DNA of 6,773 nt from Alphaproteobacteria bacterium (lineage in GTDB: Bacteria; Pseudomonadota; Alphaproteobacteria; Micavibrionales; Micavibrionaceae), in assembly GCA_016763095.1 (NCBI GenBank), contig JAESUK010000194.1, positions 1 through 6,773 on the forward strand. The letters run 5' to 3'. The stretch's first letter is position 1, and each line of letters starts with the position of its first letter. A program made the translations under genes and the position numbers. Positions 1 through 6,773 of the stretch are shown in pieces. The notes beneath the pieces are model-generated. The model saw nothing but the letters and a program-made list of their open reading frames with translations. It made no database searches and had not been told where the DNA came from.

Positions 1-134
1 AATAACGGCTCTATTCTTAAATCCGTCGTAAGTCCTTCACGTAATTCCATTTCATAGCGAACACGTATAATTTCACCGATTGTTACGTCTGTTCCATTAG
101 AGACCTCAGAAGTACTATCCAATGTAAGAATTGG
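1..134 (-). repeat. Tandem compound repeat, copy 3 (first 44 residues only)
   Basis: From base 134 the protein repeats again: PILTLDSTSEVSNGTDVTIG, then RVRYEMELREGLTTDLRIEP, and it runs off the left edge in frame. This shows that the tandem array continues beyond the window for at least part of a third unit. Confidence 0.9.
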
Positions 135-3100
135 AGTATCAAAGTTATAGAAAACCCCAAAGTTTTGATTGTTGGTGTTCACACCATCCAGAACAATAAC
201 ATCGACCAGATTATCAACAACACTTCCGCTTGGGTCATAGGTATGAGAAAATGGTGCATATAGACCATTGGCCATGCCTGATGGCTGTACGGATATACGG
301 TAATCCCCTGCTGCGAGTGCTCCGAAGGTGTAACCACCATTTGCATCCGTGATCGTTGTCAGGGCGACATCATCCCCGTTTCCGAAGATGCCATCAATTC
401 CAGAGTATAAAAGATTAACTTGCGTATTGATCACGCCAACTTCTGAGCCATCAATCACAGTATCTGCATCATTGTCTTCCCAAATTGTTCCGGTTAAAGC
501 ACTTATTCCTGCACTTTCAGAAACAATATAATCATTTTCACCAACACCAGACCCTGTACGTTCACCCGTTGTGCTTCCAGATGCTCCCGCAGTTGAAACA
601 CCGAGTGTAGACACACCCCCTACGATACTGGTCCATGTCACATCAACGGCGGCATCTGGCACAATAAGAGATTCATCAATAATATCCGCAGTATATGTGA
701 TCGTGATCGACCCAGTATCGACCATTGTTGCTATATCAATATCCAACTGCGCCACTGTACTATTGTCAACCAATCCAGTTATCCCAGATGAGCTTACAAT
801 TGTTACATTGCCAAGATTATTTATATTGGCTGGAAGTAAATCAAGGATGTTTAATTCATACGCCGTTTCGCCCGATGTATTACCGAATGTGATTTGGTAT
901 GTTGCTGTTCCAGCAAAAACACTAATAACGCTTTTATCAAGTGCTGTAATTGCAGGCTCGACAACATTAATACTTACTTCTGTTACACCTGCTGCAGAAT
1001 AAACTTCTGTCACAGCACCTGTTAATGTTCGTGCATCAATCACGATTGTATCGCCATCATTATTGTCTGCGGTGTTCAGAACCAAAACATTAAACTCAAC
1101 GACTACATATTCTCTATTTTCATCAGTATCTGCATTTGTGACATCACCGAGTAAGAACTGTGGGTCTGTTCCACTTCCAAATGGTCCTACTGAGACATCT
1201 ACGCCAGAAGCAAGTACAATAACAGGTTCTAAACCGTTGACTGTACCTTCGTTTCCAGCGAGTGCCGCCCCAACGATCGTTGTAGAGGTGATACCTCCGC
1301 CATCAGAAACAAAGGCAACTGTTGCCGTTCCATCATCATAGAACTGGATACCTGATAACAATAACGGCTCTATTCTTAAATCCGTCGTAAGTCCTTCACG
1401 TAATTCCATTTCATAGCGAACACGTATAATTTCACCTATTGTTACGTCTGTTCCGTTGGCCGCTTCCGATGTGCTATCCAATGTAAGAACCGCATCAAAG
1501 TTGTAGAAAACACCAAAGTTTTGATTAGATGTATCTACAGCTTCTGCAATCGTGACCTCAATAAAATTATCAACAGCGCTTCCGCTTGGATCATAGGTAT
1601 GAGAAAATGGGGCGTATAAACCATTGGCCATGCCTGATGGTTGTACTGATATACGGTAATCCCCAGCAGGAAGAGCCCCAAAGCTATAATCTCCATTTAC
1701 ATCGGTAAGTGTTGAAAGTGTAATATCATCTCCGTTTCCAAAAATGCCGTCAGCCCCTGCAAAAAGAAGGTTAACCTGCGTATTGATTACACCAACTTCT
1801 GTGCCATCAATCACAGTATCTGCATCATTGTCTTCCCAGATTGTTCCATTAATAACGCTAAGTCCAGCTCCTTCAGCAACAACATAATCATTTTCACCAA
1901 CACCAGATCCTGTACGCTCACCCGTTGTGCTTCCAGATGCACCCGCACTTGAGATACCAAGGGTTGCCGTTCCACCCACAACAGATGTCCATATAACATC
2001 TACATCTGTATCCGCAACGACAAGAGAGTTATCTGTGACGTCTGCGGTATACGTAATAGTAATTGATCCCGTATCAACCATTGTTGCTATATCTATATCC
2101 AACTGCGCAACGGTACTATTGTCGACAAGTCCTGTAATTCCTGATGAACTTACAATCGTAACATTCCCAAGGTTTGTTATATTTGCAGGAAGAATATCCA
2201 ACACATTTAATTCATATGCCGTTTCACCTGATACATTTCCAAAAGTAATTTGATATGTTGCGATTGTTCCATCTGTTGCTATGACTGACTTGTCTAATCC
2301 CGTAATCACAGGCTCAACAACGCTAATGTCTACATCGGTAACATCTGCTGATCCATAAATTTCTGTAGCAGCCCCTGTTAACACCCGTGCATCAACAGTT
2401 ATTGTGTCACCAGCATTATTATCCACCGTATTTAAGACAAGGGCATTAAACTCTATGATCACAAATTCTTGGTTTGCATCGTTATCAGAGTTCACAACAT
2501 CTCCAAGTAAGAACTGAGGATTTGTACCACTTCCAAACGGTCCTGCCGAAACATCAACACCAGATACAAGAACAACAACGGGTTCTAAAGCATCTACAGT
2601 TGCTTCATTTCCTGCTAAATTTGCACCAACAATTGTCGTAGATGTTATTCCAGCGCCATCAAATACAAAACCAATAGTTGCTGTTCCATCATCCAAGAAT
2701 TGAAGCCCCGTTGGCAACAACGCTTCAACGCGAAGATCCATTGTTGTACTCTCAGGAATTCCCATTTTATAGCGGATACGGACAATTTCTCCGATGGTTA
2801 CATCTATGCCGTTTGTGACCTCAGAGGTACTGTCCAATGTTAGAACAGGAGACGGACCGAGAACATTAATTTCTCCAAACTGCGTATCTATGTAGTCATT
2901 TAATCCACCAGCGCCAGTTCTTTCGGTGTCTACAGTTGTCAGTGCACTCGGGTCTGCAAGTGCTCCTGATATAGAATGCCATGTAGCCGTTCCTGTATCT
3001 TGGAAGTTTTGTCCAAAGGTCGCGCCTAAATCAACGGTTGTCTGAATGGTGAAAGTTGAGGTTTGCCCAGCTGTTAACGCAGCAAATGTGACGTTGAAAT

Positions 3101-6100
3101 CCCCTCCATTTTCTGTGGTAGAATCTGGTACTACGCCCGCTGTATTTGTTAAACTCGCAGGAACATATGTAAGCCCTGCGGGGATTAGATTATTAAAATC
3201 AACATCAAATGCAGTGGCAAGATTTCCAATAGGCGCATCTATAACAATTGTCCATGTTATTGTATCTCCTGTGTCCCCCTGCGTAACATCAGGTGTAACG
3301 GTAACATCTACGACAGGTTCGACAACAGTAACAGATTGTGATCTCGTAATTCCCGTCTCATTTGCTGTTGTGTAAACAGCACTGTTATCTAATATTGTAG
3401 CACCTTGTGCATCAGCGGTATTTACAACAACAGCCTCATAGATAATCGTAATGACTTCGTTTGATGAATTGTCGACGTTAACATTGGTCAAAGTCCCAAG
3501 ATCAAATGTCGCTTGTCGTGCATCATTATCTGCACCACCGCCAACATTAGCAAAAACCACCGCGGCTTGAACGCCTGCAAACCCACCAACCACATCCGTC
3601 GTTATACCTCCTGATGCTGTGATAGATGTTATTCCAACGAAGGCTAACCCTGCGTCCAGTGTGTCCACGATTAGAGCGGAGCTTGATTGACCTTCTGGAA
3701 CAGTTATTCTCAGCCTATATTCAACAACTTCTCCAATAATAACATTTGTTCCTATTGTCGAGACTTGATCCGTAGACAGAAGCTGTTTACTTATCTGTGC
3801 TGTTGCCGTGGTCACATCTGCTGTATCCGTCAAATCAACAATTGTGAAATCTGGACCACCTTCTGTGTTTGCATAGTTTGTGAGTGTTGCCGTATTTGTA
3901 ATCGTGGTAACAGACTCTACCGCATTTGCAACTTCTAAATCATAGGTAATGATAATGATGTTTTGACCATTTGAAGCATCAAAAGCACCAATTGCTCCCG
4001 TTGCACCATCCTGCAAAGTAATTCCTCCCGCAAAAAGAGCAACGTCAGGTGCGGGTGTCTCAATAGCCACTGCATTTCCAGCACCATCAACAACACGAAG
4101 ATTAATTCCCCCACCCGGGACCACAAAGCCGACAGGTATTATATCCTGAATTGAGATGTCGAACGCACCATTGGGGCTTGTTCCTGTATTCTCTATAATA
4201 AGTGCAAAGCGAACAATATCCCCTTCATCTACATCTGTAAGATCCCCATTAAAGTCTACGGCATCCAATGTGTCCGAGCCAATGACCGAATTAAGAGGGT
4301 TTGCATCTACATTCAAAGCTTCTTTAAAGACAACAGTTGGGTCATCCGCAGAGTATATTGGGGTATTGGTATCTCCAAAAGTTAAGTTTGTTCCAACCAC
4401 CCCTTTAATGAGAGGTTCTAAAAATGGTTGCTGGAGATTTATCTGCCCAAGAGCATTTGTAATTGTTGTCACAGCAGGTGTATTTTCATCTACTTGTTGA
4501 GACAGCGTGCTCAATACTAAATTATCAGCGAATGGCTCGCTGGTTACACGCAAAGTGAAGAGAACATCAACTGTTCCCCCATCATTCGCCGCATCACTTA
4601 AATCCCCTAGATCAAAAGTTACAGAGTTTGCCCCTGCATCCACAGAAACCGCTGGGACAGGTATTCCTGTCGTTACATCTGCCGTGGCAGTTGGACCATA
4701 GCGATATAAACCGACTGTTGGAACGGCATTTACACCATCAATGGCAAACACATCACCGCCAACACTATCGGCATTTGTGTCATCTACATCAAATACAGGT
4801 AATGGTAAGAAGGCAGACATTGTGAAATTTTCCAAGTCACCCGTTACCAAATTATATTCCAAGCGGAATGTCACATCATCACCCGGTTTTATATCTGTTG
4901 ATGGACCTACAACGCCATTAACAGCATAAACCGTTAAAGCGACTGTCTCTGTTGGGACGACAACACCTGCATCAGATATGTCAGCCACATTAACACCCTG
5001 TTGTGCATATGCTCCATCCAAGAGCTCTCCCGCAATTGTAACATCAGCATCTAAGGCATCTCCTTGTTTAATGAACAAGTTCCCTGCTTCACTATCATAT
5101 TCATCTTGTATGATTGCTCTGAATGTTACCGTTGCTGTTGTTGCACCCAGTGTTGCCGCGTTAAAAAATCCTCCTTCTAACATTCCACCTATAATTATGG
5201 CAGAAACATCGAAATCAAGATCATGATCGTCATTTCCTAATGTCGTGTCTGTTAAATCACCACCTAATGTAAAGACATCAGCAGGATCGGCCACACCTTG
5301 ACGTGTTACGTTTAATGTAGGTGTAAAGCCCCCGTCTAAAAGTTGGCCATCTTGAATTATATCTTCAAGTGTAATTGTGTCATATGCAAAAAAGTCAGAT
5401 ATTTGGATATCTAACGTATATTCCAGAGTATCTCCTGGGGTTGCACCAGCAGTATTTGTATCATTTTGAATAACCACTGATTTTTGTATGGCAATAGATT
5501 TTGCTACAATTTGTGCTGCGGTAGATGTATCTGATATTGGTGTCACAGCATCCCGTACATCTACAGGTGTCCAGTTTCCTGCCAATACTACATTATTGAA
5601 TTCACCCAATGTGCGCGCAGCACCTGTTAATGGATTAAGGACATCTGCCCCCGCTTGATCAAATTCTGAAATATAGAAATTTGCAGTAATTGTCTGTGTT
5701 CCCGTCAGAGCTACATAGTCCACCGTCAACACGTCATCCGATAAGTCGCCACCTGTAACTTGTCCAAGGTTAGTGATATCAAGCACACCACCCCCCGATG
5801 CGACAGCAGATGTGTAGACCATTTCTTCTGAGAAAGTGAAATCAAGACTCGCATTATCTATTGTTTGCCCCGCAGCCACTTCTATTTGAATGTCATAGCT
5901 TCGCTCAAAATTAGAACCCGTCACCGTTTCGCCTTCAGGCGCATTCAACGTTGTTGTAATTCTATATAATTGAGGGGTAATTGTTAAACTACTGGTATTC
6001 CCCGCATTTAGTGTCACAGCTTGTATAGAAGGATCCGTTGCAGGATTATCAAGCGCATCATCACCAAGTTCAAAGCCTGCGTTTGCAATTACATCTAAGC

Positions 6101-6773
6101 CTGTGCCAACATCAGCATCAATACTTACATTTGCTGTAATCACAATGTCTAGAGACGGTAACCCTGGCGTTATACTTCCGAATGGAAGCGTTAAAACAAT
6201 TAGCTGATCTCCCTCTTGAATACCAAGAGCAGGATCAATTGTTATCGTCAAAGGATCGCCCGCGCCATCAACGGCTAATGGGTGGTCGAATTGTATTCCT
6301 GCGGTGCCACCATCGATATCCACCAAAGTAATAGTTTGTGTATCAACCGCCTGCCCGAGAAGCGTAGCACTAACAAAAGAAAGTCCATCAGCATCTCCTG
6401 CATTTGTTCCATCTGCACCCAAAAACGGCATAAATAAATTTACATACGGTGCAAAACCCGTATCCACAGCATCAAGATTATCAAATGTAATTGTAAATGT
6501 GACTTGCTCACCAATCAAAGGATCGTCAGATGGAGCAACGAGAGCAGCATCTGGTTGTGACACAAGGACATGTGCATAATTGGCTTGAAGCAATTCCGTG
6601 ACGGCAATACCCGCCTCAATATCACCAGTGCTATATTCAAGCACCCAATCTCCGCCAAGTACTTCAGCACCTGTTAAATCTGTTGAGGCGGCAATGTCAG
6701 CGCCCGTTAGCGACGCAATACCCTGAATAAGCCCCTGACCATCTATGCTTTCTGCCAAATTACAGCCATAAAA
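1..6773 (-). CDS. Giant DUF4347 / DUF11-like / SdrD B-like repeat surface protein (internal fragment, both ends missing)
   Basis: Codons run from base 6773 down to base 3, giving 2,257 residues with no stop; bases 1-2 begin the next codon. Neither start nor stop is inside the window. Residues 1-70 are the end of a DUF4347 domain, which normally sits near the N-terminus of giant exoproteins, so the true start should lie roughly one to two hundred codons beyond the right edge (inference). Residues 71-1308 form about seven divergent beta-sandwich modules with DUF11-type signatures (GD-x-(V/L)-x-(F/Y) strand, later D-x-(L/I)-P-x-G). Residues 1309-2257 are ~452-residue tandem compound repeats, the third cut by the left edge. 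The protein is acidic, with ten Lys and one Cys (residue 4). There are no transmembrane segments, LPXTG motif or RTX nonapeptides in view; a secretion signal would be outside. The likely role is an exported adhesin or matrix protein. Family assignment is from recognisable motifs; the function is inferred. Confidence 0.93.
135..497 (-). other. SdrD B-like module in repeat copy 2
   Basis: Residues 2093-2213 read LTGTIWEDNDADTVIDGSE, GVINTQVNLL, DGIFGNGDD, DANGGYTFGALAAGDYRISV and QNFGVFYNF. About 25 of 119 aligned residues differ from the copy 1 module, mostly conservatively, while the acidic loops WEDNDADTVIDG and DGIFGNGDD are unchanged. The stretch QPSGMANGLYAPFSHTYDPS, which extends the fold past the core, is also identical between the copies. 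Confidence 0.82.
498..953 (-). other. DUF11-like subunit ii of repeat copy 2
   Basis: Residues 1941-2092. It has the same layout as in copy 1: ALDKSV, ATYQITFGN, LDLLPANI, the conserved core (1986-2030), VDVTWTSIVGG and ERTGSGVGENDY. Differences from copy 1 cluster just after the lysine strand (SVISVFAGT versus SVIATDGTI) and at the edges, leaving the central core unchanged. Confidence 0.75.
1494..1853 (-). other. SdrD B-like module in repeat copy 1
   Basis: Residues 1641-1760 read INGTIWEDNDADTVIDGTE, then GVINTQVNLL, DGIFGNGDD, DVNGDYSFGALPAGDYRISV and a closing QNFGVFYNF. The opening (G-x-(V/I)-W-x-D-x-(D/N)-x-D-x-x-x-D) and the NG-x-Y-x-F-x-x-L-x-x-G-x-Y strand pair are the hallmarks of the SdrD B-like fold (B repeats of Gram-positive Sdr proteins, also found in many Gram-negative surface proteins). 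In Sdr proteins these domains bind calcium and stiffen the stalk. The acidic residues here fit that role; calcium binding by this protein is inferred. Confidence 0.82.
1854..2309 (-). other. DUF11-like subunit ii of repeat copy 1
   Basis: Residues 1489-1640. It has a lysine-bearing first strand (GLDKSV), the ATYQITFGN strand, the LDILPANI turn (DxLPxx of DUF11), a strictly conserved central core (1534-1578), a W-T-S strand and the ERTGSGVGENDY end signature. It lacks the usual NTAxV Asn strand of DUF11, having DVDVIWTSVVGG instead. Confidence 0.75.
2850..3314 (-). other. Beta-sandwich module G, DUF11-like, related to repeat subunit ii (residues 1154-1308)
   Basis: The module starts VVDVTVTPDVTQGDTGDTI, then DFNNLIPAGLTYVPASL (the DxLPxGL-type turn) and ends ATWHSISG, TERTGAGGLNDYIDTQFG. 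The W-x-S/T strand and ERTGxGxxxNDY end are shared with subunit ii of the tandem repeats. Unlike those copies it is not followed by an SdrD B-like module; only a short FGEINVLG bridge leads into repeat copy 1. Confidence 0.65.
3315..3800 (-). other. Beta-sandwich module F, DUF11-like, related to repeat subunit i (residues 992-1153)
   Basis: The module begins AQISKQLLSTDQ and continues with NVIIGEVVEYRLRITVPEG, DTLDAGLAFVGI, ATFDLGTLTNVNVDNSS, then EVITIIYEAVVVNTADAQG and finally SVTVVEP. Its IGE-x-(V/I)-x-(Y/I)-R strand, the FxLGxxxN strand, the long (I/V)-I-x-(Y/F)-x-A-(V/L)-V-x-N-T strand and the VVEP end all reappear in subunit i of the downstream tandem repeat. It is therefore a diverged relative of that subunit. 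Confidence 0.65.
3801..4424 (-). other. Beta-sandwich module E, DUF11-like (residues 784-991)
   Basis: The module begins FLEPLIKGVVGTN with a lysine in the first strand, then DEGDIVRFALIIENTGTSPN, DISIQDIIPVGF and a closing TTITNTATLTNYANTEGG. The last phrase is the classic end of a DUF11 domain (x-N-T-A-x-(L/V)). The Lys at the beginning and Asn at the end match the geometry of isopeptide-forming domains, although this needs a structure model to support it. This is one of the best DUF11 matches in the window. Confidence 0.65.
4425..4943 (-). other. Beta-sandwich module D (residues 611-783)
   Basis: The module starts VALTVYAVNG, then DIKPGDDVTFRLEYNLVTGD, the usual GD-x-V-x-F strand. FLPLPVFDVDD replaces the standard DxLPxG turn. 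Late strands NSVTFDLGDLSD and GGTVDVLFTLRVTSEPFADN follow, resembling the F-L-G-x-(L/V) plus long hydrophobic strand pair seen in neighbouring modules. It ends near QINLQQP. Structural role inferred; boundaries approximate. Confidence 0.5.
4944..5495 (-). other. Beta-sandwich module C, DUF11-like (residues 427-610)
   Basis: The module starts IAIQKSVVIQNDTNTAGATP, then GDTLEYTLDIQISDFFAYD and a D-x-I-x-DGQ turn. This reproduces the DUF11 pattern: Lys-bearing first strand, G-D-x-(V/L)-x-Y strand, then a V/I-x-D-x-(L/I)-x-DG turn. An acidic stretch NDDHDLDFD lies mid-module and could bind calcium (inference). Two of the protein's ten lysines fall at its start. Boundaries are approximate. Confidence 0.6.
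5496..5969 (-). other. Beta-sandwich module B (residues 269-426)
   Basis: This module begins LYRITTTLNAPEGETVTG and continues with FERSYDIQIEVAAGQTIDNA, a predicted beta-strand pair. It ends near TSTAAQIVAKS, just before the next module's lysine-bearing strand. It contains LSDDVLTVDYVALTGTQTI, a typical late strand followed by a beta-strand in DUF11-like folds. No catalytic or ligand site is recognisable. It is a structural repeat by context; the boundaries are approximate. Confidence 0.5.
5970..6563 (-). other. Beta-sandwich module A, DUF11/isopeptide-like (residues 71-268)
   Basis: This module follows the DUF4347 linker (ANYAHVLVSQPDA). It contains the strand GEQVTFTITFDNLDAVDTG, then DADGLSFVSATLLG, FDHPLAVDGAGDPLTITI, and EGDQLIVLTLPFGSITPG. 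These phrases recur in DUF11-type repeat proteins of giant proteobacterial exoproteins. It is acidic with no Lys or Cys. The start and end are approximate and placed at the change of motif pattern. The role is inferred to be structural, as the first stalk domain after the N-terminal DUF4347 unit. Confidence 0.6.
6564..6773 (-). other. C-terminal part of DUF4347 domain (residues 1-70)
   Basis: The fragment opens with FYGCNLAE, followed by GQGLIQGIASLTGADIAAS, then STDLTG and GGDWVLEYSTGDIEAGI. This order (YGCN, a helix ending in LTGAD-x-AAS, then GGDW-x-LEY-x-TG) matches the C-terminal half of DUF4347, a domain found at the start of many giant bacterial surface or secreted proteins. The N-terminal half, which in this family usually carries a conserved His-Gly, is beyond the right edge. 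Cys4 (bases 6764-6762) is the only cysteine in the fragment. The recognition is by motif memory, not by search. Confidence 0.85.

Larger units (their letters stand above)
135..1493 (-). repeat. Tandem compound repeat, copy 2 (453 residues, residues 1761-2213)
   Basis: The second full copy is 1,359 bases, one codon longer than copy 1 because of an extra residue at the junction (NFDT-P instead of NFD-A). Parts: subunit i 1493..954 (180 aa), subunit ii 953..498 (152 aa), SdrD B-like subunit iii 497..135 (121 aa). It remains in the same frame as copy 1 and the start of copy 3. Its first ~130 bases are partly identical at the DNA level to copy 3. Confidence 0.92.
1494..2849 (-). repeat. Tandem compound repeat, copy 1 (452 residues, residues 1309-1760)
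   Basis: This is the first full copy in protein order: 1,356 bases, in frame. Three parts are recognisable: subunit i 2849..2310 (180 aa, from PVLTLDSTSE to VVEP), subunit ii 2309..1854 (152 aa, from VITGLDKSVI through ERTGSGVGENDY), and an SdrD B-like subunit iii 1853..1494 (120 aa, ending NQNFGVFYNFD). By eye against copy 2 there are about 53 differences in 180, 30 in 152 and 25 in 119 aligned residues respectively. Copy 1 is the more divergent at its N-terminal end (RIRYKMGIPESTTMDL versus RVRYEMELREGLTTDL). Confidence 0.92.

Noticed and set aside
571..1002. A 143-codon ATG-started open frame on the plus strand
   Set aside because: It is exactly antisense to subunits i and ii of repeat copy 2. 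Its translation is low-complexity Ser/Thr/Val/Ile with no recognisable family, and a similar frame appears at 1927-2253 only because the repeat recurs.
1811..1999. Minus-strand ATG-started frame in another phase (also one at 3935-4126)
   Set aside because: Out of phase with the giant frame; the translations are Leu-rich shadows with no family resemblance.
1927..2253. Plus-strand 108-codon open frame similar to the one at 571-1002
   Set aside because: The similarity reflects the underlying minus-strand tandem repeat rather than a conserved gene pair. It lies antisense to a frame with coherent domains.
1..2849. Direct repeats considered as an insertion sequence, transposon ends or CRISPR array
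   Set aside because: The repeats are long, in frame, contiguous and encode matching protein modules; there are no inverted termini, transposase motifs, or short repeat-spacer pattern.
3046..5226. Several plus-strand open frames of 60-115 codons across modules C-G
   Set aside because: All are antisense to the continuous minus-strand frame, overlap one another in different frames, and show no domain motifs or ribosome-binding context.
6762..6770. ATG read on the minus strand at 6769-6767 as a possible start codon near the right edge
   Set aside because: That phase meets a TAG stop after eight codons (ATG GCT GTA ATT TGG CAG AAA GCA TAG). The true frame begins mid-domain in DUF4347, so the real start is outside the window.

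Overview
The whole 6,773-base window lies inside one giant protein-coding gene on the minus strand. Reading the reverse complement from base 6773 gives 2,257 consecutive sense codons with no stop. The frame runs off both ends, so neither the start codon (beyond the right edge) nor the stop codon (beyond the left edge) is visible. There is no intergenic DNA, RNA gene, promoter, terminator, CRISPR array or mobile element in the window.

The fragment reads as the N-terminal part of a very large secreted or surface repeat protein. From right to left (protein N to C) it holds: (1) the last ~70 residues of a DUF4347 domain, a common N-terminal module of giant bacterial exoproteins; (2) seven divergent beta-sandwich modules of about 155-208 residues, resembling DUF11 / B_ant_repeat / isopeptide-type fimbrial domains; (3) a ~452-residue compound repeat, present as two complete tandem copies (2849..1494 and 1493..135) and the start of a third (134..1). 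Each compound repeat has two DUF11-like modules followed by an SdrD B-like module with an acidic, probably calcium-binding loop.

The protein is strongly acidic and rich in Asp, Thr, Val, Gly and Asn. It has only ten lysines in 2,257 residues and a single cysteine, located in the DUF4347 remnant. This is typical of a large exported, calcium-stabilised adhesin or matrix protein. The moderately low GC and the DUF4347 start suggest a Gram-negative, probably aquatic or marine bacterium, but the taxon cannot be fixed from this window.

The main points of interest are in repeat evolution. One 45-residue block is identical between copies 1 and 2 at the protein level although 25 of its 45 codons differ synonymously. 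In contrast, copies 2 and 3 share a 77-base perfectly identical tract at the window edge. Old purifying selection and recent homogenisation therefore sit side by side in one gene.
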